Positions 22,973-34,815 of a DNA stretch of 64,000 nucleotides are shown piece by piece. Origin of the DNA: Inia geoffrensis (taxonomy: Eukaryota; Chordata; Mammalia; Artiodactyla; Iniidae). The notes under the pieces are model-generated. The model ran no database searches. It had not been told where the DNA came from and saw only the letters and a program-made list of their open reading frames with translations. The stretch covers positions 35,255,496-35,319,495 of the forward strand of contig CM070900.1 of NCBI GenBank assembly GCA_036417435.1. The letters are read 5' to 3'. The stretch's first letter is position 1, and every line of letters starts with the position of its first letter. Made by a program: the position numbers and the translations under genes.

Positions 22973-23260
22973 GCTCATTCAATATTTGAGTGTCTGTGTG
23001 TGTCAAGTACTGTTCTAGGCTCCAAAGACACAGGGACCAAGGAAATCAAGGTCCCTGCTAGTACAGTTATCACCAGAGAGGAAAGATAGATCAATAAAAC
23101 ACAAAAACAAGAACAAGATCATTCCTCATATTAATAAGTGACACAGAGCAGGTAAAACAGAGCTGTGTTATCAAGAGAGTGGCTGAGGGGTGCATCTTCA
23201 GCTTGGGTGGTCAAGAAAGGCCTGAGGGACACATGAGCAGAGACCTGTCTGAAGAGAAGA
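22973..23260 (-). repeat. L2 LINE 3' region
   Basis: Reverse-complement L2: 'gtcaagtactgttctagg', 'gatagatcaataaaacac', 'gcttgggtggtcaagaaa', 'catgagcagagacctgtc'. Confidence 0.75.
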
Positions 23261-24217
23261 AGCCATCACACTCTCCTTTCCTCCTCTGCCTTCTCTCCTT
23301 CTCTTCACTTCACCTCTTGCCAAATTGTGGTGAATGAGGCCCTGGTCCTACTCGAGTGAAGTGTCCACTTCTGATACAGGAATGATGAGGTCACATTGTG
23401 TAACATGGCCATCAGGGAAACCTGCTTCAATGAAGGGCCATTTAAGGGGATCCCTGTGACTGGGCAGACTAGGCTGTTTCAAAGTCTAAGGACTGTGTCC
23501 TCCTACCCACAACCAGTTATCTGATAATTTGGAAGGAAGGAAAGAGGAAAAGATGGGAGGGGTGAAAACGGATGTGTAAGAGAGATGTATTCCTGCTTAG
23601 AAGTGAGGGAGGGAGTAAAATTCAGGTCCCCACCAGACTCATACCTCAAGCCCCTGGTTTAAAATTCAGTGTGACGAATTTATTATCCTAGTATATATTA
23701 TGTAATTTAAACAGTCCAGTTTTAAGGAAACATTTTCCACGCTGATGCTAATTGTATCTTTGTAATGCTGCACCACTGTACAGAAAGACATAATTGTTGC
23801 TCCTTTGTTGATGTATTGGTTTAATATACTTTCTTTTATTGTTTAGACGTTTAAATGTATGCCTTTCTATATAAGTGTCCAGGCAGTGAGGGTAGTTAAA
23901 TGTTGTTAAACAACTTAACCACTGTGTCTCTACCGCCTGTGTTTTCCATTTTATACTAAACCCTGCAGAGTGGTAATGGTGTTTCATGACCTATCAGTGT
24001 AAAATGGGCCTGTATTGTCCTTCCTTACATTATCTCTCCTGAGTATGAAATACCTATCTCCTTTCTTTTTTACTTCAGTGGAATCTTTGATATCATCAAA
24101 GACGTATCAACAAGAATTTTTCAATGCTAATAGGAAGAGAAATAATGTCTCTACAATTTCTAGTACTTTCCTCATAAGAACCTAAAAAATTGGTGAAGTG
24201 GTCAAGAACTCAGCTAA
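23261..24217. other. No recognised feature
   Basis: About 0.95 kb without a repeat family, exon or RNA gene that I can see. It includes a pyrimidine-rich stretch at 23270-23310. Confidence 0.4.
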
Positions 24218-24218
24218 T

Positions 24219-24442
24219 TAACAAACGTAAGGTAGATAGCTAATGGGAAGCAGCCGCTTGGCACAGGGATATCTGCTCTGTGCTTTGTGACTGCCTGGAG
24301 GGGTGGGATAGGGAGGGAAGGAAGGAGAGATACGCAAGAGGGAAGAAATATGTGAACGTCTGTATATATATAACTGATTCACTTTATTGTAAAGTAGAAA
24401 CTGACACACCATTGTAGAGCAATTTTAACCCAATAAAGATGT
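24219..24442 (+). mobile_element. Young L1 3' UTR fragment
   Basis: Nearly the same as the 3' UTR of the L1 at 35.7-35.97 kb: 'aaggtagatagctaatgg', 'ctttgtgactgcctggag', 'gtgggatagggagggaag', ending 'caataaagatgtt'. It is strongly 5'-truncated (about 225 bp of L1). Confidence 0.9.
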
Positions 24443-24512
24443 TAAAAAAAAAAAAATAAAAAAATAAATAAATAAATAAATAAATAAAAAAAAAAAAATA
24501 AAAAAAAAAAAA
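24443..24512. repeat. Poly(A)/(AAAT)n tail
   Basis: Long A tract with seven-fold 'aaat' expansion directly after the L1 signal 'aataaag'. Confidence 0.9.
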
Positions 24513-24566
24513 GTGGAATATACTATAAACAATAAAGAATTTTGCTCCCAAAAAAAAAAAAAAAAA
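24513..24566 (+). other. Possible L1 3' transduction with second poly(A)
   Basis: 37 bp of non-L1 sequence (24513-24549) contains 'aataaa' at 24531-24536, and a 17-base A run begins 13 bases later (24550-24566). This is the layout expected when L1 transcription reads past its own poly(A) signal. No clear TSD was found. Confidence 0.4.
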
Positions 24567-24601
24567 CAAATTAGGAAGATTCCTGAATGTGGTGTTCTTC
24601 T

Positions 24602-24735
24602 TAACATTCATTCATTTAATAAATATTTGTGTGTACAATAACAGTTTACATGTAAGGTTAGGGAACACCAAACCCTGTGCTGGGTGCTAAGAATAGGCTA
24701 GAGGAATTCTCAATGTGTTAACAGTGTATTTTCAG
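24602..24735 (-). repeat. L2 LINE 3' end fragment
   Basis: 'attcattcatttaataaat' and 'ctgtgctgggtgctaag' match the reverse-complement L2 end. Confidence 0.55.
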
Positions 24736-24789
24736 ACCTCTTAGCTTCTAAATTATTATTTAACAAGAGAATCAATACCATTTTAAGAA

Positions 24790-24915
24790 TGATAATGGCC
24801 TATAATGTTTAATGAGCATAGGTTAATTGCTGAGCATTGTGCTTAAGTGCTTTATATACATCTTCACCTTTGAACCTCATAACAAACCTACAGGTGACTA
24901 CCCTTGTCTACACTG
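24790..24915 (-). repeat. MIR SINE fragment
   Basis: 'gctgagcattgtgcttaag', 'gaacctcataacaaacc' and 'caggtgactacccttgtc' follow reverse-complement MIR. Confidence 0.6.
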
Positions 24916-25892
24916 TAGATCTTGGACAGTTCTGGAAGGAAAGAGCTGTATTCCTTAACAGCCTACTTGGTCTAGCAAACAACCTTTGATATGGCCTCAC
25001 TGAGGATCTAAGCCCCCAGGCTAAAAACATTTAAATGATTGATAACAGGAACTCTAGCCTATGCAATTTGCCAATTGTTCATTATCGAACAGAAGAACAC
25101 TTAATGTTGCCCTCAAAGAAAGAGGTTAGCAGTCATCTCTGTTACGCAGTGAACGGTGAACTCACCAGGTACTTTCTTTTTCCAGAAATCAGATATCAAT
25201 CATAGAGCTCTTCCACTGCCAAAAGAAAATTACCACAGACAAATTTGAGGGGAACACGAGTATAAACAGGGAGTCCATTTAGGTGGCTATTGCAAGTGCT
25301 CACAGGAGAACCATGGCTTCGTCCTGGGTTCTGACCTGGATGAAGAGAGAGAGATGGATTTGAAATTAAAAAAAAAAAAAAAAAGAATCAAAAATAATAC
25401 TTACCTGCAGACAGGGGAAAGGTGAGGGGAAGTGGGTCCAGTGAACTGCAATCTCACATTAGAAGAGGCACTGAGAAATTGCCCCATTGCCTCTCCGGTA
25501 TCATCTGGTGCCATTACTGAGCCACTGAGTCCCAGTGACAGAGAAAATGATGGGTCTGGATTTTCATCTCCTGATCTGACTGTAAAGTTGGTATATCGTC
25601 TGTCCTGATTACACAGGATTATTGTAAAGAAAAACTAGAATTATCCCTAGGAAGCATTTATTAAAATGTCAAATTTAATGGAAATGCAAGCTTCCAGCTC
25701 TAGCATTGCCCTAGTAGTAGAAGTCACCGACATTGATTTCAAAAAGTCTTCAAGGATAAATGAGTGGATAATATTATACTGAGTTTCACTATGTAAACGA
25801 TTTCCTTCTCAATAAGGTTTGATATCTTGGGGCTGGCTTTGTGATTTATTAGCTTAGTAACCTTGAAAAATGTCAATTATCAGGTCACGTAC
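24916..25892. other. No recognised feature; A run at 25368-25384
   Basis: About 1 kb unassigned. The A run is not preceded by any retroposon I recognise. Confidence 0.4.
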
Positions 25893-26118
25893 AATGTGCC
25901 AAACAGTATGTTTAGTAAGCACTTTGCACACCCTACCTTGTCAACTCCTCACAACAATCAGGTATGTAGGACTTGTCCTTATTTAATAGATGAGGAAGCT
26001 ATTGCCACTGAGATTAGCTTACTTGACCTCACTTATTAACTAGAAAAGGTCTCTTGACAGAGCCAGACTTCAAACCTGGTTCTCAACACGAAGCTCAACT
26101 TTCCAGATTTCAATTTCT
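25893..26118 (-). repeat. MIR SINE fragment
   Basis: 'tgtgccaaacagtatgtt', 'caactcctcacaacaatc', 'atagatgaggaagctatt', then 'cagacttcaaacctggtt'. A fairly complete reverse-complement MIR. Confidence 0.8.
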
Positions 26119-26375
26119 ACATCTTGACACAGATATAATCCTGCCAGCTTTACATGTTAGTTAGGAAGATCAAATTCATTAGCTTGTGTAAAATATATCT
26201 GTAAACTGTAGTGCATTTTAGCAAGTATATAAGGTTTAAGACAGGTGCAAGCTCTATGTATTTTAATCGAACAGATGGCCATGAATTGGATGCTTAAAAA
26301 TATGAGTGTTCAGTGTCCTTCTGCTGAATCCTGAAGATGTACTTTTTCTTTAGTATCTTTGTGTACTTTTGCATT

Positions 26376-26390
26376 TGTCATTTAGTTTTT
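26376..26390. repeat. Target-site duplication, left copy
   Basis: 'tgtcatttagttttt', identical to 26605-26619. Confidence 0.9.
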
Positions 26391-26604
26391 CTTTTTTTTT
26401 TTTTTTTTTTTTGCGGTACACGGGCCTCTCACTGCTGTGGCCTCTCCCGTTGCGGAGCACAGGCTCCGGACGCACAGGCTCAGCGGCCATGGCTCACGGG
26501 CCCAGCCACTCCACGGCATGTGGGATCTTCCTGGACCAGAGCACAAACCCGCGTCCCCTGCATCGGCAGGCGGACTCTCAACCACTGCGCCACCAGGGAA
26601 GCCC
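26391..26604 (-). mobile_element. CHR-type SINE with perfect 15-bp TSD
   Basis: 'gcggtacacgggcctctc' after a T-run and the head complement 'ccaccagggaagccc'. Very similar to the copy at 17530. Open frames across it on both strands are repeat artefacts. Confidence 0.95.
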
Positions 26605-26619
26605 TGTCATTTAGTTTTT
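26605..26619. repeat. Target-site duplication, right copy
   Basis: Pairs with 26376-26390. Confidence 0.9.
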
Positions 26620-27799
26620 AATCTGTGTTTCCTCTACTGGGACTTGGCTGAGGTGATCTGCTTGGGATGACACATTTTGGTCTGCCTTTAAGTCTGTTAT
26701 TTCAGAGCTGTCACTGATGAGCTGCCAGTGTTTTTGGACGTCTTGAGATAATACAATTTGAGATTAAGGTCTGTGCTGGCAGCCAGTAATTATAACTTTA
26801 AAATGTCTTAATAGATACAAAGTCCCAGTTAAGGTCATATCCTATAACAATTGGCGGGGAGGGGGGGATATCTTTTTCTCATTTTGACTGTGCTCAAAAC
26901 AGAAAACAACTTAGAAAAATAGGAAATCACTCAGATAATCCAGGACCAAAGAACTCCATATTCTTATTGAAAATATGCAAGGGAGAATAGATTGATTTAA
27001 ATGAAGCAGAGAGTTGATATAAAGAGTTAATAGATAATACCTTTCTTTGCAGATTTAGACATACAAGTGACATCCCTGAGTATTTCAGATATGTTATTGA
27101 TTGATTGAAAAAGTCTATAGAAATACACAGATACTTGAATTTATGTTTAGTCCAGTGAAGGATATAAAAACTCAGCAGTACATGTAGATACAACATATTT
27201 CATCCTAGCTTTCACTAGGCATGTGGACCCCTAGTGGAAGGCTTAGATGTTGATGGTAGTTCTTGCAGGATAAGGTCATATTGGACTTGAGAAAGACCCA
27301 ATTTGTGGTAAGTTATATCACCGTTCAGGAAAAACTTAAATTAGCTGTATTTGTACTTCTATATAAGGGAGTATTGACACATTCTAGGTTCGTCTAACTC
27401 TTGAGTTGTGATTGGTTAAGCAAGACCAAGTCCCCATCCAGGGAAGAAAACAGTCACTGTCTACATTTCTCTGGACAAAATGACTGTCTACATATTTTCT
27501 CTACTCCAAAAAGCCTAACCACAGTCACTTATGAACTGCGTGGGTACTTCAGAAAGACTGCCAACAACTGAGCAGCACAAGGGTTCATCGGAAATCAAAA
27601 TCTCAAGTGAATAAAACCACTTACGTGCAAAACTTTCTAATTGGGAATCTTATACTCTGGCTGTGAGTTATGTAGACCTTATGGATCAACAGAATGGAGC
27701 TTAAGGTAAACACAGAAACGCCAAGGACATTGTGCCCTTTGCCAAGGCCCTGCCCAGTTGTAATCACCATATTGGCCAATCAATCTAATCACCAGCAAA
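26620..27799. other. No recognised feature
   Basis: About 1.2 kb with no repeat family or exon recognised. A short G-rich run sits at 26854-26868. Confidence 0.4.
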
Positions 27800-27960
27800 G
27801 GGTTAGTGTCTAACAATAGTCTCTGCACTGTGTGGGGTATGAAGCAGAAAAGGACACAGAACCTGCCCTCAAGGTTCTTGAGATCTGGCTAAAGAGAGAA
27901 AAATGTGCAAAAATGAAATGCAAGGCAGTATGCAATGAACAAATGAGTAATAAATAAATT
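27800..27960 (-). repeat. Possible L2 LINE fragment
   Basis: 'cacagaacctgccctcaag' and 'gagatctggctaaag' resemble reverse-complement L2. Weak. Confidence 0.35.
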
Positions 27961-28484
27961 CTCCTCAATTTGAGCTACTCAGTTCATATAAATAGTTACT
28001 GTTTTTTCAGCAGCTTTATTATAACCTTGGCCAAACAATGACTAAGTTCAATTAGAAGAGAGAGCTAATCTCTCACTAAGGCAATCAAGATTGTTTGGGC
28101 ATGATCCTCTTTGAGTTCAATCATAGAGGATGGAAAGGATCTGGGTAGAGAAGGAGTAACCTTTCCAGGTGAGGGATTAGTGGAAGCAATGACAGTTTTT
28201 GGGTCCAGGCCAAAAGTAACGGAACATAGGCTGGAAGGATGGAGAGTATGATTTGGAATTGCTATATCTGTTTTTCCCTGATTAAACTTGAATGTTTGAT
28301 TTTTCAAAAACATTCACTCAGTATCAGCTTGTCAATTTTCCTCACAGAATGAGTGTGGCACTGTCCTCACTGGAGGCTGGTTCACACTCCATGCTGAGAT
28401 TTAGACATGGGTCTGTCTGGTGAGATGGGTCTGACAAGAGGTCTCTGCCTGAGACCAAGAAATCTTCAGGAGGTCCCGAGTGAG
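27961..28484. other. No recognised feature
   Basis: Unassigned. The 82-codon minus frame at 28065-28313 has no family resemblance. Confidence 0.4.
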
Positions 28485-28730
28485 GATTTTGGTGTCAGAT
28501 AAGGTTAATTTTGAATCCTGGTGCTGCCAAATCCTTGAGAAAGTTACTTTACCTTTTGCTAAACCTCAGGTGTTGAGGATATAGCAGGAAACAAAACAAG
28601 CAAATCTCTCTGCCCTCCTAGAGATAATGACAAATCTACCTTAAAGGATTTAGCTGAGATTAAGACATAAAGCACTTAGCACAGTGACAAGCACATGACT
28701 AGTCAATGTTAATGGTTGTTATTGAGTCAG
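28485..28730 (+). repeat. MIR SINE interrupted by L2-like piece
   Basis: Sense MIR ('ttgaatcctggtgctgcc', 'gagaaagttactttacct', then 'agcacttagcacagtgac') is broken at 28566-28630 by 'gaggatatagcaggaaac' and 'tctctgccctcctagag', which look like reverse-complement L2. Confidence 0.55.
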
Positions 28731-29957
28731 GCAGTTCAGTATGGTTCAGTAAGGAAGACTTAGTCATCAGAGGAGGCTTGCAGTTAGTACATAATTGTTA
28801 CTTGCATATAGATCCTGCTATGTGTTTGGGCAAAAATACTAATAGAGCTGAGGATCAAGAACCTTGGGTGATATCAGAAGCAACTAACTCACCAGGAAAC
28901 TTAGGGAGACCCTAGCCTCTTTGTTGGAGGCCATGTAACAAAGTGGACTACAGAAAAAAGGAGAGGGAATCAATCCTTTGCCCTTTTCCTGAAATGCAGT
29001 GGCTTTGTCATCTTGGGGGCTTTGTCATCTTGGAGGCTGTTAGGCAGCAAGAATGACAGTGGAGGAAGCAACAGCACGTAGTAATGCTCAGGAGAAGCAG
29101 GCAGTAGAACATAGAGCAACACTGGTGGTGCCTAGAAGATGTAAAGATTCAGAGAGAGAACTTTCCCTAGAAGGAAGCCAGAACAAATGGAGAAAACACA
29201 GTGCTTTTTTTGGTGACAATTGACCAAACCTGTTCATTAGTCATTTCTGTGGATGTGGAATCCACAAGTAGAATATCTAGAACTGGAAATTCTGCAAAGC
29301 AGGTAGGAGAGAGTCTGTGAACTATGCCTGTCTTGATTCCTCCATAACATTACTGAAGACTTGCTAATATATGCCATCTGCATACACAACTGTATAATAA
29401 GTAGCACAAATGTTCAAACAGTGTTAATATACTGGCTATCATGTTTATAAATAAATATGCTGAGAAGAGATCTTCATTAGAAGAAATGGCAATTTCTATA
29501 GGAAAAATTACCAAATATATTCATGTGGGTGTGTTTGGAGCAATAGCATAAAAAAATGAACAATAAAAAAGGATCACAATGAATATAGAGGTCAATGCTT
29601 GCCCCTAAATGAGTATCTAGCAAATAGTAAACGCCCAGAATGAATGAGATCAATTGTGGAGAAAAATCAATATGGCCAGCTGTGTGAGAGCATTAACTGC
29701 AATAGTTCTCATTTTTATGTATAAATTCTACTTCAAAAACAGTGAAAGGGCAATAAAACAACTTAGGCTGGCCCTTTGTTATTTTTCTTACATGACAGCT
29801 ATATTTCTGTGACTCAACCTAATTCCTGGCCATGCAAAACCAGAGGGACAACAGTTTCACCTCATGATTCCAAATAACTAGTTTGACTTCTTTTTATGGC
29901 AAACTGACCATTTTTAAAACAGATTATTTACAGTCACCTTTGGTTTGTTTGTTATGA
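28731..29957. other. No recognised feature; small tandem duplication at 29002-29036
   Basis: About 1.2 kb unassigned. 'ggctttgtcatcttgg' occurs twice in tandem. Confidence 0.4.
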
Positions 29958-30610
29958 TTAAATTCATTTGTTTATCAAATATTTATTGAATTCTTTCTAG
30001 GCAGCCAGCAAGCACTGTTCTAGGCACTGAAGATAGAGGAGTGAACAAGGCAGGTATGTTTCTTGCTCCCATGAGATTCTATTTCGATGTGAGAAAGACC
30101 ATAAAGAAGAAAACAAATAATCAAGATGACTTCATAAAGTAGTAATGCTATAAATAATAAAAATAAAGTAATGCACTAAACTGTTTATGTCTGATAGGTG
30201 GTACTCATGCACATAGGGAGATTTGGGAAAAGTTCTCTGAAAAGGTGACCTTTTGAGATCTGAATGATGAGGAACCAGCTGAAAAGTTGTGGAAAGAACA
30301 TTCTAGGCAGAGTGAACAGCCAAGTGAAAAAGCTCTGGGTCAGAAATAAGCTTACAGAGAATAAATTTTTGAAACAGACGACCAGTAAACTAGAGCATAA
30401 TGAAAAAGTGGGAGAGTAGTAAGAACTAAATTAGAGAGAAAGAAAAGGACCAGGACATGGTATACTTTCTAAACCTTGGAAACCAAATTACACTTGTCTT
30501 GAACGCTTTGGGAAAGTATTAGATGGTATTAAGTAGTCTGTGAAATGACTTACTTTAATTCTTTAATAGGTTATTTTGGCTTCAGTGTAGAGGGTGGGTT
30601 GATCAATAAA
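29958..30610 (-). repeat. Long L2 LINE fragment
   Basis: Reverse-complement L2 over about 650 bp: 'tatcaaatatttattgaat', 'gcactgttctaggcactg', 'gatctgaatgatgagga', 'cattctaggcagagtgaa', then 'ggttattttggcttcagt'. Confidence 0.75.
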
Positions 30611-30679
30611 TCCCAGACTTAATAACTGCTCGGTTAGATAGTATCTTGCAATTCAATTACCAAATCCAAATGCCAAAAT

Positions 30680-30800
30680 TCATTCACTCAACAAATATTT
30701 GTTGAGCACGCCATGCTATGCACTGGGAGTACAGAGACAAACAAGATATTGCCTGTGCCATAAAGAACCTCACAGTCTAGCAAAAAATGCAGAAATGGAA
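30680..30800 (-). repeat. L2 LINE 3' end fragment
   Basis: 'cattcactcaacaaatat', 'ttgttgagcacgccatgc' and 'acctcacagtctagc' match the reverse-complement L2 end. Confidence 0.75.
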
Positions 30801-31559
30801 GCAAATCGTTTACAGTTTGACTTTACCCAAGTGAAGGTACAGATGTTTCTTCCTAATTTGAATTTGACATGAACTGGAGGATTGGAATCTATGACTCTCC
30901 ACTGAAAAAGCTCCATTTGTGCCAGAGGTTCTGCTAATTAGTAAAAGCCTTTATATTACGCCTTCCTCAGTTGCAACAGATGAAAAACGTAATCAAACTA
31001 ACTTAAGACAAGAAGAAGTGTGTGGAGGATTTATTACTTCATGTAACTGAAAACTCCAAATCTGAAGAGGCATGGCTAGGCTCAGTCTTACTAGCTCAAG
31101 GAGTCAGACAATGAAAATCAGTGCAGTCAGAGTCTGTAAAGTAAAGGCAACAATTTTGGAAAACAAGGTGCCAAAAGACCCCCCAAATCTGCAAATAAAC
31201 TTGCCCAAATCCTTTGGTGATCCCTGAACTGCTCATGAATCAAGGAAGCACCAAATTTCTCAGTGTAAAGCAACAGATGAAAGACTAAAAATGTTGAACA
31301 ATTTCGATTGCTGCTCACCACAGGGAAGACAGAGTTTGGATGTTGAGTCCTATTCCAAATACATTCAAAGACTCAAAGGAAAATATGCTTATAATGAGAG
31401 AAATTATGTGAAAACCCAGGGCAGAAATGGAGACTATAAGAAGCAAATGGAAATTTTAGAATTATAAAGTAAAACACCTGCCATGAAAAATTTGCTGTAT
31501 AGAAATGACAGCAGGTAGGTTGGCTGGCAGATGAAAGAATCAGTAAACGAAAACTTAAA
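30801..31559. other. Unassigned; possible old repeat at 30985-31130
   Basis: 'caaactaacttaagacaag' and 'tttattacttcatgtaac' resemble an old interspersed repeat also hinted at near 50800 ('caaactagcttaagaaag'), but I cannot name the family. Confidence 0.35.
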
Positions 31560-31906
31560 TAATTTATCACCATCTGACCTCCACCACAAGAAATACTAAA
31601 GAAAGTTCTTTAGGCTAGAATGACACCAGAGGAATATTGTATGAAAACTTGTTATCTATAAGAAGAAAGAAAGAACACTGAATATAATAAATATATGATT
31701 TTTTCTACTCTTAATTTCTTTAAAACATATATGAATATTTGAAAATATATATAACATGTATTATGTGAGTTATTATCATATACCTATATAATATATAAAG
31801 TAACAATAGCACAAAGGCCAGAGAGTAATTGAAACTATTCTGTCAAAACATTCTTATATTTTACTATGTGTAGTGCAAATTAATTCTAACAGTGCTGTGA
31901 TAAGTT
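31560..31906 (+). mobile_element. Old L1M, ORF1/inter-ORF region (part 1)
   Basis: 'gaaatactaaagaaagttc', 'tttaggctagaatgacac' and 'aacaatagcacaaaggcc' are sense old-L1 sequence. The host L1 continues at 33238. Confidence 0.65.
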
Positions 31907-31915
31907 AAGGATAGA
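31907..31915. repeat. Target-site duplication, left copy
   Basis: 'aaggataga', identical to 33229-33237. Confidence 0.7.
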
Positions 31916-33228
31916 TTTTTTTTTTCTTATTTTGAATTTTTTTATATTACAGCAGGTTCTTATTAGTTATCTATTTTAAACATATTAGCATATACATGTC
32001 AATCCCAATCTCCCAATTCATCCCACCACCACCACCGCCACCTCACCCTGCTTTGGCCCCTTGGTGTCCATATATTTGTTCTCTACATCTGTGTCTCTAT
32101 TTCTGCCTTGCAAACCAGTACATCTGTACTATGTTTCTAGTTCCACATATATGCATTAATATACAATATTTGTTTTTCTCTATCTGACTTACTTCACTCT
32201 GTATGACAATCTCTAGGTCCATCCACATCTCTACAAATGACCCAATTTCATTCCTTTTCATGGCTGAGTAATATTCCATGGTATATATGTACCACTCTTT
32301 ATCCATTGGTCTGTTGATGGACATTTAAGTTGCTTCCATAACATGGCTACTGTAAATAGAATTGCAGTGAACATTGGGGTGCATGTGTCTTTTTGAATTA
32401 TGGTTTTCTCTGGGTATATTCTCAGTAGTGGGATTGCTGGGTCATATGGTAACTCTGTTTTTAGTTTTTAAGGGACCTCCATACTGCCCTCCATAGTGGC
32501 TGTATCAATTTACATTCCCACCAACAGTGCAAGAGTGTTCCCTTTTCTCCACGCCCTCTCCAGCATTTGTTGTTTGTAGATTTTCTGATGATGCCCATTC
32601 TAACTGGTGTGAGGTGATACCTCATTGTAGTTTTGATTTGCATTTCTCTAATAATTAGTGATGCTGGGCAGCTTTTCATGTGCCTCTTGGCAATCTCTAT
32701 GTCTTCTTTGGAGAAATGTCTATTGAGGCATTCTGCCCATTTTTGGATTAGGTTGTTTGTTTTTTTAATATTGAACTGCATGAGGTCTTATATATTTTGG
32801 AGATGAATCCTTTGTCCGTTGATTTGTTTACAAATATTTTCTACCATTCTGAGGGTTGTCTTTTTGTCTTGTTTATAGTTTCCTTTGCTGTGCAAGAGCT
32901 TCTAAGTTTCATTAGGTCCCATTTTCTTATTTTTGTTTTTATTTCCATTTCTCTAGGAGGTGGGTCAAAAAAGATCTTGCTGTGATTTATGTCAAAGAGT
33001 GTTCTTCCTATGTTTTCCTCTAAGAGTTTTATAGCATCCGGTCTTACATTTAGTTCTCTAATCCATTTTGAGTTTATTTTTGCGTATGGTGTTAGGGAGT
33101 GTTCTAATTTCATTCTTTTACATGTAGCTGTCCAGTTTTCCCAGCACCACTTATTGAAGAGACTGTCTTTTCTCCATTGTATATCCTTGCCTCCTTTGTC
33201 ATTGATTAGTTGACCATAGGTGCGTGGG
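31916..33228 (-). mobile_element. L1, 5'-truncated, alternative 3' end type
   Basis: Starts with a T-run (poly(A) on the minus strand), the 3' UTR 'caatcccaatctcccaat', then antisense ORF2 end. Minus-strand readable pieces are 32841-33113 ('[18 protein letters not shown]'), 32461-32781 ('[15 protein letters not shown]') and 32097-32324 ('IYTMEYYSAMKRNEI'); the middle one is in a different frame, so it is inactivated. The 3' end lacks the terminal 3' UTR part found in the L1s at 43.7 and 46.4 kb. Confidence 0.9.
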
Positions 33229-33237
33229 AAGGATAGA
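33229..33237. repeat. Target-site duplication, right copy
   Basis: Pairs with 31907-31915. Confidence 0.7.
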
Positions 33238-33734
33238 CATTGTCACTCTAGAGTAGCCACTAAACTAATGCTAATAGGTTTAGCTAAAAAGTCAACAGAG
33301 GCATTAAAATGTAACACTAAAAATGTGTGCTAACATCCCTAAGAAAGTATTAAAGGAAGAAATGAACAAAAACTGGCAGGAAAATAGAAAACAAATGACA
33401 CAATGGTAGTTAAATTCAACCATATTGATAGTTAAATTTTAATGGACTAAACACCCCAGTTAAAAGTCAATGATTGTTAGATTAGATTTAATCGAAAACC
33501 CAAATATATTTTGTCTTCAAAACCCCACTTTAAGTTTAATGACATAGACAGGAAAAACTAAAAGGGTAGAAAAAGCAATGCCATGTAAAGAGTAGGCATA
33601 GAAACGTGGAGGGCTATATTAACATTAAAAAAAAATAGACTTGAAGACAAGAAGTATTATTAGAAATAAAGAGGAACATCTCAATGATTAAAAACATAGG
33701 TTAATTCACCAAAAAAATGTAATAATAATATATA
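33238..33734 (+). mobile_element. Old L1M, start of ORF2 (part 2)
   Basis: 'gaggcattaaaatgtaac', 'ggactaaacaccccagtt' and 'aaccccactttaagttta' are sense L1 ORF2 start sequence. It continues directly from 31906. Confidence 0.7.
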
Positions 33735-34215
33735 CAACCAGACCTCATTTTATTGTCCTTCAATTTATTGCTCTTCACAAATAAGGCGTTTTTTACAAAT
33801 TGAAGGGTTTGGAACCCTGTGTTGAGCAAGTGTATAAGTGCCATTTTTCTAACAGCACTTGCTCAATTCACATCTCTGTGCCACATTTTGGTAATTCTCA
33901 CAATACTTCAAAATTTTCCTTATTTTTATATAGGTTATGGTGATCTGTGATGTTACTATTGTAAAAAGATTATGACTTGCCCAAGGCTCAGATGACAGTT
34001 AGCATTTTTAACAGTAAAGTATTTTTAAATTCAGGTATGTACCTTGTTTCTTTAGACCTAATGCTATTGCACGCTTACTAGACTACAGTATAGTATATAT
34101 ATAACTTTTATATGCACTGGGAAATCAAAAAATTTGTGACTCACTTTATTGCAATATTCACTTTATTGTGGTCATCTGAAACCAGACCCACAGTATCTCT
34201 GAAGTATTGACCTTT
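33735..34215 (+). mobile_element. Tigger1-like nonautonomous DNA transposon
   Basis: The left end 'cagacctcattttattg' and right end 'cacagtatctctgaagta' are diverged Tigger/mariner inverted ends beside TA. Inside, 'gttatggtgatctgtgat' is joined to 'ttatgacttgcccaaggc', so the transposase-coding middle is deleted. It is inserted in the old L1. Confidence 0.75.
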
Positions 34216-34640
34216 ATAGGTCTAATAACAAAGCTTTAAATGTATGAAGGAAAACTTACAAAATTAAAGGAAGAAAGAGATAAATCCCCAATGATAGTTG
34301 GAAATTTAACACCCTGAGCTAATTGACATCTACAGACTTCACCTGACCTGTAGAATGCGCATACTTTCTAAACCGATAGTTAAGCTAAAAATAAGTTTCA
34401 ATTGATTTCAAAATAATTAAAGTCTTACAAAGTATATCCTCTGAGTAAAATGAAATATATTAGAAATCAATAAAAATGAGATGTTCAGAAAGCCCAAAAC
34501 TTATAAATAAAACAAAGCACATTTTAATAATCTATGGGTTAAATAAGAAATGACAAAGAATATTAAAGAATATTTCCATCTGAAAGAATAAATGTATAGT
34601 ATATCATATAAAGAGAACGAGATTAAAATAAAATAAGACA
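34216..34640 (+). mobile_element. Old L1M, ORF2 endonuclease region (part 3)
   Basis: 'gatagttggaaatttaac', 'aattgacatctacagact', 'gaaatatattagaaatca' and 'atctatgggttaaataag' are degraded sense ORF2. The right edge is approximate. Confidence 0.65.
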
Positions 34641-34798
34641 TAATGATATGAAGCCCATGATATATTTTACAAAAAGTACCAAATATCATTTCTGTTACAC
34701 TCTTGTAAAAATAACTATAGCCTTATGCTGATTATGTGAAAATATCAGACAAACCCAATTTGAGAAACATTCTAAACCATAATTGACCAGTATTCTTC
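34641..34798 (+). mobile_element. Old LINE-like 3' end, left part
   Basis: 'aattgaccagtattcttc' and the matching text after 35988 belong to one old repeat that usually reads 'gaccagtactcttcaaa', 'ggaaagactgaggaactg'. It interrupts the L1M ORF2 and is itself interrupted by the young L1. Confidence 0.5.
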
Positions 34799-34815
34799 AA
34801 AATGTTAAGGTCACA
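34799..34815. repeat. Target-site duplication, left copy
   Basis: 'aaaatgttaaggtcaca', identical to 35971-35987. Confidence 0.95.

Noticed and set aside
23438..23447. SRF CArG box 'ccatttaagg'
   Set aside because: A perfect match, but a motif this degenerate is expected several times by chance in 64 kb and has no supporting context.
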